The translations under genes and the position numbers were made by a program. Below are positions 54,420 through 63,099 of a stretch of DNA of 64,000 nucleotides, piece after piece. The DNA is from Clostridia bacterium. Lineage in GTDB: Bacteria > Bacillota > DAOUPZ01. The number at the start of each line of letters is the position of its first letter. Position 1 is the first letter of the stretch. Under the pieces are notes generated by a model, which ran no database searches, was not told where the DNA came from, and saw only the letters and a list, made by a program, of their open reading frames with translations. The stretch lies in the NCBI GenBank assembly GCA_030625885.1, contig DAOUPZ010000005.1, forward strand, positions 1 to 64,000, in the 5' to 3' direction.

Positions 54420-55154
54420 TTATTGCATTTGCATCATTTCTTGCTTTAGACGTTTTATAATTCGTTTTTCCAAACGTGAAATATAGGATTGGGAGATACC
54501 TAACATATCTGCTACTTCCTTTTGGGTCTTCTCTCTCTCTCCTCTGAGCCCAAAACGAAGTTCCATAATCTTCTTTTCACGTTCATTAAGTTTTTTAAGC
54601 GCAATACCCAACAACTTTCGATCCACTTCTTCTTCTATAAACTTATAGACTAAATCTGATTCCGTACCCAAAACATCAGAAAGAAGCAATTCATTACCAT
54701 CCCAATCCACATTTAGTGGTTCATCAAAAGACACTTCCGTCTTTAATTTATTATTACGTCTAAGATACATCAAAATCTCGTTTTCAATACATCGAGAAGC
54801 ATAAGTCGCTAATTTAATTTTTTTATTAGGATTAAAAGTGTTAACCGCTTTAATCAATCCCACAGATCCTATTGATACTAAATCTTCAATGCCAATTCCA
54901 GTATTTTCGAATTTCCGTGCAATATATACAACCAATCTTAAATTTCGTTCTATTAGAATACCTTTTACGGCTTCATCTCGATCATTTTCAAGCTTATTCA
55001 GTAAATAAGCCTCCTCTTCCGCATTAAGCGGCGGGGGCAATGCTTCATTATTACCAATATAAAATATTCTTTCAGGATCTAGCTTTAATTTATGGAATAT
55101 TTTAATTATAAGAATTCGCCACTTTAACCTTAAACGCCAAAGTAATTGTTTCAT
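54420..55154 (-). CDS. sigE: Mother-cell sigma factor, pro-SigE
   Basis: 244 residues from ATG 55154, which has GGGAGA 7 bases upstream; a longer open frame overlapping spoIIGA lacks such support. The first 27 or so residues ([20 protein letters not shown]) are the membrane-binding pro-sequence cut by SpoIIGA, followed by the SigE regions 2 ([46 protein letters not shown]) and 4 ([27 protein letters not shown]). Directs early mother-cell genes. 22 bases after spoIIGA. Confidence 0.97.
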   Translation of the reverse strand: MKQLLWRLRLKWRILIIKIFHKLKLDPERIFYIGNNEALPPPLNAEEEAYLLNKLENDRDEAVKGILIERNLRLVVYIARKFENTGIGIEDLVSIGSVGLIKAVNTFNPNKKIKLATYASRCIENEILMYLRRNNKLKTEVSFDEPLNVDWDGNELLLSDVLGTESDLVYKFIEEEVDRKLLGIALKKLNEREKKIMELRFGLRGEREKTQKEVADMLGISQSYISRLEKRIIKRLKQEMMQMQ

Positions 55155-55176
55155 ACTGTCATCTCCCATCATTAAT

Positions 55177-56103
55177 TTACCGCTGTAAAAGCGTACCTGA
55201 ATGAAAAATTTCTGGATTAAGCAAAGCATGATACGTATTATCTCGGGATAATGGCTTTTGATAAATACCAATAATAACATCACTTACACAATATTTTTGA
55301 TCACCATCTAGAATTTCAATTTTATCAGGTCGAAATCCAAGTAACATTCCGTTACTCTTTCCCAAAGCTGAAAATGGAATGAGGGAAAACCTTTCAGAGC
55401 AGTTTTCCTTTTCTAAAACACGCACAAGCTCATCCCAATCATTTATTTCCGTCCCCTGCTCTAAAATAGTTTTCATGTTATCAGGAATTAATGAAGAAAT
55501 AGCACTATAATCAACTACAATAACAGGCTTTTTCGTAATTGGGCATTTTAACTGATTTCCTGTATCCACTAACCCATTTAGAATAATTGATTTCTCTTGA
55601 AAAAAAATATATAGGGTAAGTTGGAGTTGCTTTTGCCAATCTCGTTTCGTTAATACACTCAAACCAAAACGTCCTACTAATATAAGCATTATAATACCAA
55701 ATACCAAGCCTAAAAACACACTATTTCCTGAATAAAAGATCGCGCCTTGACGAAATAACACTTCACGATTAGATAAATAAATGATCCCGAGTGCTGCGCC
55801 ACCCAAAGTAAAAGCCATTAAATAAAAAATAAGCATATATTTTAAAAAAATCTTTTTTCCCAAAGGCCAAAAAGTTAATACTAGCATAATGCCAGATATG
55901 GCAACTTTGATTAAAAATGAATTAAGAAAATGTGTCATAGGTGGAAAAAATATAGCTAATGAATATAATGCCCCTACACTTGCCCCTAAAAAAAGCCGCC
56001 TAATTCTAATACACTTTCCAAAAAACTTTCCCGTAGCCCATAATAGGAGAAAGTTAATTCCAAAATTAGTAAGCAATAGCTGGTCAACATAAATAATTTC
56101 CAT
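55177..56103 (-). CDS. spoIIGA: SpoIIGA, pro-SigE processing aspartic protease
   Basis: 308 residues: five membrane segments in the first half, then an aspartic-protease domain with the active-site Asp in [14 protein letters not shown] (about 182-195). It is activated across the septal membrane by SpoIIR and cuts the pro-sequence of SigE, the gene directly downstream. Transcribed from the Spo0A-type promoter at 56185-56250. Confidence 0.96.
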   Translation of the reverse strand: MEIIYVDQLLLTNFGINFLLLWATGKFFGKCIRIRRLFLGASVGALYSLAIFFPPMTHFLNSFLIKVAISGIMLVLTFWPLGKKIFLKYMLIFYLMAFTLGGAALGIIYLSNREVLFRQGAIFYSGNSVFLGLVFGIIMLILVGRFGLSVLTKRDWQKQLQLTLYIFFQEKSIILNGLVDTGNQLKCPITKKPVIVVDYSAISSLIPDNMKTILEQGTEINDWDELVRVLEKENCSERFSLIPFSALGKSNGMLLGFRPDKIEILDGDQKYCVSDVIIGIYQKPLSRDNTYHALLNPEIFHSGTLLQR

Positions 56104-56184
56104 CAGAAACGCCCCTTGATAACTAATGTTTTACATTTTCCCATAGCATTTCCACTATACCTTTTCTATGCATGAGCTCCCTAT

Positions 56185-56250
56185 ATTATACCTCTTTTCC
56201 ATAAGGAAACATGTCAAGACGTGATGTCGTTTTATACTAATAATGTCGAA
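56185..56250 (-). promoter_or_regulatory. Spo0A-type promoter of the spoIIGA-sigE operon
   Basis: On the minus strand: TTGACA (56212-56217), a 21-base spacer and TATAAT (56185-56190). The long spacer is the known hallmark of the Bacillus spoIIG promoter (22 bases there), which needs Spo0A to fire. Two 0A-box-like sites, TGTCGTT (56225-56231) and TGTCGAA (56244-56250), lie just upstream of the -35, and the -35 itself reads TGTCAAG on the other strand, close to a third. Confidence 0.78.
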
Positions 56251-56334
56251 AAAAATCTTTCGAGGAAAGAGGAACGAACGCAGCCTGCGGCTGCTGAAAG
56301 AGGGAAGAAAAAGATTAAAACCACCTGGGCATAG

Positions 56335-56475
56335 TTATGCCGAAAGACAGGTTGGCGCGTCGATAGCCTCAGCAGTATCAAATATTAACCATCCTACTTC
56401 ATGAGCAACATCCTTCAAGTTCGTACAAATCTCTTTATCTTCAAGATGGCTGGAGGCATAATCATGCCCATGCAC
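56335..56475 (-). CDS. Possible 46-residue ORF or gene remnant
   Basis: A frame from GTG 56475 to TAA 56335 encodes a protein-like sequence beginning VHGHDYASSHLEDKE and ending AIDAPTCLSA, with a plausible helix (CTNLKDVAHEVGWLIFDTAE). Composition is normal, unlike the spacer around it. There is no ribosome site and a TGA sits three codons upstream in the same frame, so it may be the tail of a decayed gene. I recognise no family. The rest of the 56104-56536 gap holds the spoIIG promoter and repetitive sequence (56265-56325). Confidence 0.35.
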   Translation of the reverse strand: MHGHDYASSHLEDKEICTNLKDVAHEVGWLIFDTAEAIDAPTCLSA

Positions 56476-56498
56476 AAATTTTCACTTTTTAAAAAAGG

Positions 56499-56529
56499 AA
56501 AGCCGGTATGAATTATTCATACCGGCTTT
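56499..56529 (-). terminator. Terminator of ftsZ
   Basis: AAAGCCGGTATGAA, loop TTA, TTCATACCGGCTTT: a perfect 14-bp stem, 7 bases beyond the ftsZ stop codon, with T-tract on the minus strand. Confidence 0.9.
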
Positions 56530-56536
56530 AAAAACT

Positions 56537-57607
56537 TTATCTTCTTCTTAAGAAAGCGGGAATATCCAGCTCGTCACTCAAAAAAGAAGGAATTTTTCCT
56601 AGTTCATCAGGTAATCCCTGTTGTTTCTTTTCAGAAGCGGTACTAACAGGCTTCTTCTCAAACCCCGTCGCAATCACGGTCACTCGCACCTCATCTTGTA
56701 AATCCTCGTCAATAACTGCTCCAAAAATAATATTTGCTTCAGGGTCAGCTGCTTCTGAAATAATTTCTGCTGCTTCATTAGCTTCTAAAAGTCCTAAATC
56801 TAACCCTCCGGTTATGTTAAAGAGTACGCCCTGCGCGCCTTCAATTGATGTTTCTAATAGTGGAGATGATATAGCCGCTTTGGCTGCATCGGCTGCTCGC
56901 GTTTCTCCACTAGCTCGTCCGATTCCCATTAATGCTGAACCAGCTTCCTGCATAATTGTTTTTACATCAGCAAAGTCCAGGTTAATAAGTCCTGTAACAG
57001 TAATAAGATCTGAAATTCCTTGGACACCTTGTCGTAGGACGTCATCTGCTATACGAAAAGCTTCCATCATAGAAGTTCGTTTCTCTACGATTTGTAATAA
57101 CCGATCATTGGGAATTGTAATCAACGTATCAACCGCTTGTTTAAGTTGTTCTATCCCTTTTTCAGCTTGTACCATACGTTTTTTTCCTTCAAAAGCAAAA
57201 GGTTTGGTAACAACACCTACAGTTAAAGCGCCTAGCTCTCTTGCCACTTGAGCAATAATGGGTGCAGCACCTGTACCAGTCCCGCCGCCCATACCGGCTG
57301 TAATAAAAACCATATCCGCACCTTTTAGAGCCTCTTTAATTTCTTCTTGGGTTTCTTCTGCCGCTTGTCTCCCTACTTCAGGATTAGCCCCAGCACCTAA
57401 TCCTCTTGTTAGCTTTGAACCAATCTGTATTTTATGATCGGCATAGGAAAGGAGTAAGGCTTGAGAATCCGTGTTTACGGTTATGAATTCAATTCCCTGC
57501 AAATTAGCATCAATCATCCGATTAACACCATTACTGCCACCCCCGCCGGCACCAATAACCTTAATCTTTGCCATATAATCGGCATCATTCTTTGTATCTG
57601 TCAACAA
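56537..57607 (-). CDS. ftsZ: Cell division protein FtsZ
   Basis: 356 residues. GTP-binding [11 protein letters not shown], the tubulin signature [10 protein letters not shown] (about 107-116), the T7 loop NLDFADV, and a C-terminal FtsA/SepF-binding peptide ([10 protein letters not shown]). It starts at TTG with AGGGAGGG 6-7 bases upstream. It forms the division ring; its partners SepF, FtsA and DivIVA are in the window. Confidence 0.97.
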   Translation of the reverse strand: MLTDTKNDADYMAKIKVIGAGGGGSNGVNRMIDANLQGIEFITVNTDSQALLLSYADHKIQIGSKLTRGLGAGANPEVGRQAAEETQEEIKEALKGADMVFITAGMGGGTGTGAAPIIAQVARELGALTVGVVTKPFAFEGKKRMVQAEKGIEQLKQAVDTLITIPNDRLLQIVEKRTSMMEAFRIADDVLRQGVQGISDLITVTGLINLDFADVKTIMQEAGSALMGIGRASGETRAADAAKAAISSPLLETSIEGAQGVLFNITGGLDLGLLEANEAAEIISEAADPEANIIFGAVIDEDLQDEVRVTVIATGFEKKPVSTASEKKQQGLPDELGKIPSFLSDELDIPAFLRRR

Positions 57608-57672
57608 TATAAACCCTCCCTCTCATCAGCAATAATATGATAAAACCTATACGTAGCTTATTGATCTGTGCC

Positions 57673-58908
57673 TTAGAACATGTTACCAAAAAAATCCTTG
57701 ATGCGTTGAATAAAATCCGTCATAATATGATCACTTTTGAATCCTTTATTCTCGGTTTTATGTATTTCTTCTATCCCAAAAAGTAATAAACCCACACCCG
57801 TAGCATAAATTGGACTGCGAACCATATCCGTTAAACCACCTAAGTTTTCAGGATATCCAATACGAACGGGAAAATTAAACTCTCTTTCAGCTAATACTTG
57901 TATGCCTGGTAAGAGCGAAGCGCCCCCTGTCAAAACAATGCCTCCTGGAAGCAATTCGCTACATCCTAAACGCTTAATTTCCTCATTTACCATTGCAAAA
58001 ATTTCGCTCATTCTTGATTCAATAACACGATATAGAATAGCCTGAGGGACTTGATGAATCCCACAACCACCTACGTCCGGTAATTCAATATGCTTACTCT
58101 GATCAGCCAATGCTTCTGACGCACATCCATGCATTAGTTTAATATCTTCTGCTTGTGCAATAGGGGTTCTTAATCCCATAGCTATATCATTTGTAACATG
58201 ATTACCTCCTACAGGCAGTACAAATGTTTCACGAATACCGCCATGTTCAAATATCGCAACATCTGTCGTACCCCCGCCTATATCAATAAGAATGGCTCCT
58301 AATTCCTGTTCGTCATGTGTCAACACTGCCTTGGCAGAAGCAATGGGTTCTAACACTAACCCACCGATATCAACACCTGCCTGTTCAACACTTTTAGTTA
58401 AGTTTTGAATCACTGTAAAAGATCCCATTACAAGATGCGCTTTTACTTCTAAACGGCTTCCTGACATACCCTCAGGATCTTTAATTCCTTCGTAGCCATC
58501 TATAATAAATTCACTCGGTATCACATGAATTATTTTCTTTTCTGAAGGAATGGGAATAACCTGTGCCGCTTGTATCACTCTTTCAACATCATCAGCGGTT
58601 ATTTCTTTATCATCACTGGCAACAGCTACTACACCACGATTATTGGTTGAAAAAATATGACCACCTGCAATACCTACATAGGTTTCTTCAATCTTGATTC
58701 CCGCCATTCTCTCTGCTTTTTCAATAGCATGTTGTATTGAACGAACTGTTTCGTCAATATTAACAACGATACCTTTTCTTAAACCAGCAGATGGATGGGT
58801 TCCTAGTCCAATAATTTCTACACAATCCTCTTGATCTACCTGGGCCACGATGGCACATACTTTTGTGGTTCCTATATCTAGTCCTACGATGATATCCTTT
58901 GGACCCAT
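57673..58908 (-). CDS. ftsA: Cell division protein FtsA
   Basis: 411 residues, actin fold: VGLDIGTTKVCAIVAQ (phosphate 1), GAILIDIGGGTTDVAIFEHGG (phosphate 2) and GIVLTGGASLLPGI (adenosine). The short C-terminal amphipathic helix (DFIQRIKDFFGNMF) anchors FtsZ to the membrane. Between sbp and ftsZ, normal order. Confidence 0.96.
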   Translation of the reverse strand: MGPKDIIVGLDIGTTKVCAIVAQVDQEDCVEIIGLGTHPSAGLRKGIVVNIDETVRSIQHAIEKAERMAGIKIEETYVGIAGGHIFSTNNRGVVAVASDDKEITADDVERVIQAAQVIPIPSEKKIIHVIPSEFIIDGYEGIKDPEGMSGSRLEVKAHLVMGSFTVIQNLTKSVEQAGVDIGGLVLEPIASAKAVLTHDEQELGAILIDIGGGTTDVAIFEHGGIRETFVLPVGGNHVTNDIAMGLRTPIAQAEDIKLMHGCASEALADQSKHIELPDVGGCGIHQVPQAILYRVIESRMSEIFAMVNEEIKRLGCSELLPGGIVLTGGASLLPGIQVLAEREFNFPVRIGYPENLGGLTDMVRSPIYATGVGLLLFGIEEIHKTENKGFKSDHIMTDFIQRIKDFFGNMF

Positions 58909-59039
58909 ACTGCATCCCCTCTCTATATATCCATCATTGCAGTTACTTATTAAATATTAATAATCATCAAATGGGTATAATGAAGAATATTCAACATAAA
59001 AAATCATTTTCCTTTTTTCATACTAGTAAATGGGAAAAT

Positions 59040-59423
59040 TTATTCTTCATTTTTTTGATTTTCTTCTGCTGAACTTACATCATCACGGATAAAATAGCTA
59101 ATTAGATACCGCCTTATGGCAGCCAAATTGGTAAAAAGCCGAATGCCAAAAGCAAAAACAGCTGCATAATATAAATCTACGCCTAGACGGTCACCAATAT
59201 AAGCCAGCATTGCCGCCAAAAGCATATTCCCAAAGAAACCTGAAATAAAAATATTATTATCAAAATGCTCTTCCATTCCTGCACGAAGTCCCCCAAAAAC
59301 TGAATCAAGTGCTGCTAAAACGGCAATGGACATATATTTGGCATAAAATGGGGGAATCACGACGGGTGAATTTAAACCTATTAAAATACCTACAATCAAT
59401 CCTAATATGGGTAACCAAATCAT
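59040..59423 (-). CDS. sbp: Small basic membrane protein (Sbp, DUF1290)
   Basis: 127 residues, about four hydrophobic segments, with the DUF1290 signature AALDSVFGGLRAGMEEHFDNNIFISGFFGN (about 38-67). Bacillus Sbp lies at the same place before ftsA; its function is not known. Its start overlaps the DUF881 stop by 4 bases. Confidence 0.93.
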   Translation of the reverse strand: MIWLPILGLIVGILIGLNSPVVIPPFYAKYMSIAVLAALDSVFGGLRAGMEEHFDNNIFISGFFGNMLLAAMLAYIGDRLGVDLYYAAVFAFGIRLFTNLAAIRRYLISYFIRDDVSSAEENQKNEE

Positions 59424-60121
59424 GCATTAGCACCTTCTTCCACCGGATGAGCTTGCTCAAACGTATAACTTCCTTTATAAGCAGGAATTTCCAGCTCATC
59501 CTCTATAGTAATTAATAAATTAATTTGTAATGTCACCAATTGTTCAGAAACACCTCCAGGCATTTTCAATGAAGTTTCTAAAGTCTGTGCATCCCCTATT
59601 GCTATAATTTGGTAGGGAGATGCTATAGGTTTATTGTTAGTCCATAAATTTCTAGATCCTTCCCGAAATTCAAGTGAAGAATTAATCGCCAACCGCTCCC
59701 CATTAATGGCTATTCCTTCTGCACCCGCAGCCCACAACTCATTTAGAACCGTAATGATATCATAGTTTTGCAGTGCAGGGCTCTCTTCTATCTCAATCAT
59801 CACCCCAGGACCTTTCACGCCTACCAAACCTGTAGCAATCTTTAATCGTTGCAATTCTTTTTCCATGTTATCACGAGATTGAGTGCCATCTATAGCCACA
59901 GTTTCATACTCTGCTTGTTGTTTCCTTAAAGAAACCAATTCATCTTCCAACCGTTGTCGTCCCTCATTTAGGCTCTTTAAGATTATTACTAAATCTTCTA
60001 CCGGTTGCCGACTCAAGTCATTTTGCGTTTGTTGATTGGTTTTAAATTGTACAGTCACAATAATTCCTAAAAATAAACAAACCACTGTTATTGATAAGTA
60101 AATGCTTTTTTTCCCTTTCAC
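59420..60121 (-). CDS. DUF881 division-cluster protein, copy A
   Basis: 233 residues from GTG 60121, 6 bases after GGAGG; the frame upstream runs into the 139-bp repeat. One membrane segment (about 6-25), a coiled coil, then the DUF881 domain with VKGPGVMIEIEESP and LNELWAAGAEGIAINGERL. DUF881 proteins sit between divIB and ftsA in many Firmicutes and are thought to work at the division site; mechanism unknown. A paralogue is encoded just upstream. Confidence 0.9.
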   Translation of the reverse strand: MKGKKSIYLSITVVCLFLGIIVTVQFKTNQQTQNDLSRQPVEDLVIILKSLNEGRQRLEDELVSLRKQQAEYETVAIDGTQSRDNMEKELQRLKIATGLVGVKGPGVMIEIEESPALQNYDIITVLNELWAAGAEGIAINGERLAINSSLEFREGSRNLWTNNKPIASPYQIIAIGDAQTLETSLKMPGGVSEQLVTLQINLLITIEDELEIPAYKGSYTFEQAHPVEEGANA

Positions 60122-60154
60122 GATCTCCCTCCATCTTTTCAATATCTTTTATGT

Positions 60155-60293
60155 GTAATGCAATAAAGAACTTACATTGCAGGTTTGCAGGAAAAGCGAA
60201 GGAAAGATGGGGAAATTCCACGAGGCACGAGTGGTGTGTCCCCATGTTGCCAGAGCCATTCTAAATGTAAAAGCTTTAATGCAATTTATATAG
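60155..60293. repeat. 139-bp MITE-like repeat, copy 2
   Basis: Copy of the element at 9246-9384 with about 10 differences and no gap. It is inserted between two DUF881 paralogues in the division cluster, 34 bases before the start codon of copy A, so it must lie in the untranslated part of the operon transcript. Same terminal and central inverted repeats. Confidence 0.85.
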
Positions 60294-60375
60294 CACCTAA
60301 AAAGCAAAAACTTAACAGCCAAAGTTTATAACCAATACTGTTTGCTTTAAAACGTTATGGTAAGCTGCACAGCGT

Positions 60376-61128
60376 TTAGCTGTTTTGCTTCGGTTCCTCT
60401 ACAATCTCTACATTATTAAAAGTAAAACTTTTCTTATACGCAGGAATAACAACTTGAGATTCCTTAACTTCTATAGGAAAATCAAGTGATTTAAGTTCAT
60501 AAAGTATACCCTGCCGGTTACCTTCTATACCCTGACGTAGCCTCTCAGGATCACCAATTGCCCTTATTTCAAAAGGTGGTGCAATCCGCTCTGCATTAAT
60601 CATAATCGTATTTCCCACACATCTCACTTCAGACATCATAACAATCCTTTGATCATTTACTGCCATGGATTCCGCACCATATGCCCATAACTCATTAATA
60701 ATTCGTAACAAATCACTATTATGAATAATATACCAGTTTGGATCTCCGCCTAATTGGTTAAAACTTTTCTTATTATCATCCATAACAATAATAACGCCGG
60801 ACCCTTCAAGCTCTGTTAGCCCAGCAACATCTTTCAAATCATCCAATTGGTTTTTAAGTATTTTAAGATGGCTTTCACCCTTAGTTGCTTCCTCTTCATA
60901 TTCATTGATTTGATCACGAACAACCTGAATGCCTGCTTGAAGGCTTTGATTTTCTCCTTCTAGATTCTTTATCATTTTTACAATATCATCATTCTTTTTA
61001 TACAAAGATGTATTATTTAGATTTTCTTGTGCTCTTAGTTGTAATGCTATAATTAATCCTAAGATAATACATATCAAAGTTAAAGAAATAGGCCAATGCC
61101 TATGATGTAACTTACTCACTACCATCAC
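60376..61128 (-). CDS. DUF881 division-cluster protein, copy B
   Basis: 250 residues: a membrane segment (about 12-31), a coiled coil (about 40-95) and the DUF881 domain with LEGSGVIIVMDDN and INELWAYGAESMAVNDQRIVMM. It is about one-third identical to copy A by eye. It lies 35 bases after divIB. Tandem DUF881 genes are seen in other clostridia. Confidence 0.9.
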   Translation of the reverse strand: MMVVSKLHHRHWPISLTLICIILGLIIALQLRAQENLNNTSLYKKNDDIVKMIKNLEGENQSLQAGIQVVRDQINEYEEEATKGESHLKILKNQLDDLKDVAGLTELEGSGVIIVMDDNKKSFNQLGGDPNWYIIHNSDLLRIINELWAYGAESMAVNDQRIVMMSEVRCVGNTIMINAERIAPPFEIRAIGDPERLRQGIEGNRQGILYELKSLDFPIEVKESQVVIPAYKKSFTFNNVEIVEEPKQNS

Positions 61129-61163
61129 CTCGTTTCTTCTATCAAAATAAATATTTACCCTGT

Positions 61164-61901
61164 TTATTTTACAACTGCCTGTTTGCCATTTCTAATGTCA
61201 ATCATTCCAACATCCTGATTTTTACTATGAATATCATTTAAAATTGAATTAAGTAGTTTTATTTTTTTACCTATATCCTGATTTGAACCTACGTACACTG
61301 TTATCGCATCATTAGTAAAGAAAGTCATATCATCTTTTTGAGTCATATTAATTTCAGCAATTTGAAGCTGTGTATTTTTCTCAATTTGTTTCAAAATATC
61401 TAAAATAAAATCCAAATCATTCATATCAATTTTATTTCCAATTGAAGGTATTTTCCCTTTACACCCCGTAATAAAAGGTATGTCAAAATGTGTTCCATCT
61501 AATGATAATACGATGCCTTCATTATCAATTTCTATATAATGACCATTTAATACGATAACGCCAACAGGAATTCTTTCCGTTAATGTAATGATTATGGTAG
61601 AAGGAAACTCGCGTTCTATTGAAACATCTTCAATCAAGTGGTTTTGATCTAATTTCTCTTCAATATCATACAAATTTAGTTTGAAAATATTAATATGATC
61701 AGGAATTCCGGCCATCGTTTTTATAGTTGAACTGTCTAAATAAAAATTCCCTTGAATCCTAATAGCTTGTACATTAAAATAATTTGAATTAATAAAACAA
61801 AAGACAGCTAAAACCAATAAGATAATAAAAACAATAGCTAAAGTACTTCTTCTTTTTTTAATTTTTGCCAGTGTCACTTTTTCTATTTTTCTATTGGACA
61901 T
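61164..61901 (-). CDS. divIB: Cell division protein DivIB/FtsQ
   Basis: 245 residues: a basic cytoplasmic start, a membrane segment (about 18-38), the POTRA domain (FNVQAIRIQGNFYLDSSTIKTMAGIPDHINIFKLNLYDIEEKL) and the FtsQ domain (VSIEREFPSTIIITLTERIPVGVI). It links the divisome to septal wall synthesis. Confidence 0.93.
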   Translation of the reverse strand: MSNRKIEKVTLAKIKKRRSTLAIVFIILLVLAVFCFINSNYFNVQAIRIQGNFYLDSSTIKTMAGIPDHINIFKLNLYDIEEKLDQNHLIEDVSIEREFPSTIIITLTERIPVGVIVLNGHYIEIDNEGIVLSLDGTHFDIPFITGCKGKIPSIGNKIDMNDLDFILDILKQIEKNTQLQIAEINMTQKDDMTFFTNDAITVYVGSNQDIGKKIKLLNSILNDIHSKNQDVGMIDIRNGKQAVVK

Positions 61902-61953
61902 ATCATCACCTCTGCATGCTAGTATTATACCATTGATATGATAAGAAAAAAAG

Positions 61954-61983
61954 AAAAAGTGGTAAGTAAAAATACCACTTTTT
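61954..61983. terminator. Hairpin terminator between ddl and divIB
   Basis: AAAAAGTGGTA and TACCACTTTTT: perfect 11-bp stem, 8-base loop, with T-tracts on both strands. It splits the ddl unit from the divIB-ftsA unit. Confidence 0.75.
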
Positions 61984-62009
61984 AATAAAAATATATTTTT
62001 TTACCAATT

Positions 62010-62075
62010 ATCTATATAACTTATATTGTTGCAAGAGCAATTCTAAATGCAAAATCTTTATTGCTAATCATATAT
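62010..62075. repeat. Internally deleted remnant of the 139-bp repeat
   Basis: From 62027 TTGTTGCAAGAGCAATTCTAA follows the right end of the 139-bp element (TGTTGCCAGAGCCATTCTAA in copy 2) and continues through AAAATCTTTATTGC. Just before it, AACTTATATTG resembles the left end (AACTTACATTG). The middle is missing. Confidence 0.6.
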
Positions 62076-62082
62076 CAAAAAT

Positions 62083-62997
62083 TTAAAATACCATCAATAA
62101 TATTTTTTCTACTAAATCATCAAACTCTAAACCTATGTATCGAGCTGCTTGTGGAAGTAAACTCGTACCTGTCATCCCTGGTATCGTATTGACTTCTAAT
62201 ACATAAGGGGTTCCATTTTCATCCACCATCATATCTACTCTAGAAACGCCTTCACATCCTAAGGCTTTATGAGCAGATAAAGCCATGGATTGTGCTTTTT
62301 TATAAGTCGCTTCTTCAAGAGGCGCAGGAATCACAAATTCTGTCGCACCCTTGGTATATTTGGCTTCATAATCATAAATACCCTTCTTAGGTTTAATTTG
62401 AATGATAGGAAGAGGTTTAACATCATCTTTTCCCAATATTCCAATTGTTATTTCCATACCCGCTACATATTCTTCAATTAAAATTTCTTTGGAATAACAT
62501 GCAGCTTTACTCAGCGCGTCACTGATCTCATCGATATTATTAACAATACTTAAGCCAAAACTGGAACCTTCTATATCTGGTTTAATAACTAATGGAAAGT
62601 TCATTTCATCTAATTTTAGTAAAGAAACATCAAACGCTTCATCTATTTCAGCTGCAATAAAACGTGGTGTCGAAATGCCTTGGTGCTCAAAAATTTTCTT
62701 TGCCATAATTTTGTTCATAGCTAGACTACTTGCCAGTACACCGGAACCAGTATAAGGAATACCCATTATTTCCAACAGCCCTTGAATCGTTCCATCTTCC
62801 CCAAAACGACCATGAAGAGCAATAAAAGCAACATCGATTTTTTGCTGCCGCAATACCAAAGCAATATCTTCATTTACATCTATCCCTACAACGTCATATC
62901 CTTTTCGCTTTATTGCTTCGACAAAAGCAGTACCCGTTTTAAGAGAAATGTCTCTTTCAGCAGATTTTCCCCCCATTAATACTCCAATTTTCACCAT
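62083..62997 (-). CDS. ddl: D-alanine--D-alanine ligase
   Basis: 304 residues from ATG 62997, about 7 bases after AGAGGAG. ATP-grasp fold with VLMGGKSAERDISL, LHGRFGEDGTIQG, IPYTGSGVLASSLAMNK, and the metal site YVLEVNTIPGMTGTSLLP. It makes D-Ala-D-Ala for the peptidoglycan precursor. The Tyr of the YTGSG motif region and the overall pattern fit the D-Ala rather than D-lactate type, but this is not certain. Confidence 0.95.
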   Translation of the reverse strand: MVKIGVLMGGKSAERDISLKTGTAFVEAIKRKGYDVVGIDVNEDIALVLRQQKIDVAFIALHGRFGEDGTIQGLLEIMGIPYTGSGVLASSLAMNKIMAKKIFEHQGISTPRFIAAEIDEAFDVSLLKLDEMNFPLVIKPDIEGSSFGLSIVNNIDEISDALSKAACYSKEILIEEYVAGMEITIGILGKDDVKPLPIIQIKPKKGIYDYEAKYTKGATEFVIPAPLEEATYKKAQSMALSAHKALGCEGVSRVDMMVDENGTPYVLEVNTIPGMTGTSLLPQAARYIGLEFDDLVEKILLMVF

Positions 62998-63099
62998 ATT
63001 TCCACTCCTCTGTTTTTCCATTACTTATTACTCTGATAAACCTTTTTATCTTATCCCTTAGCTATTACATTATAGTATATTCATTTATCTTTGAGAACA

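Noticed and set aside
60042-60245. Frame starting MGTHHSCLVE in the division cluster
   Set aside because: It begins inside the 139-bp repeat and runs out of frame into DUF881 copy A; the matching frame at 9336 is of the same origin.
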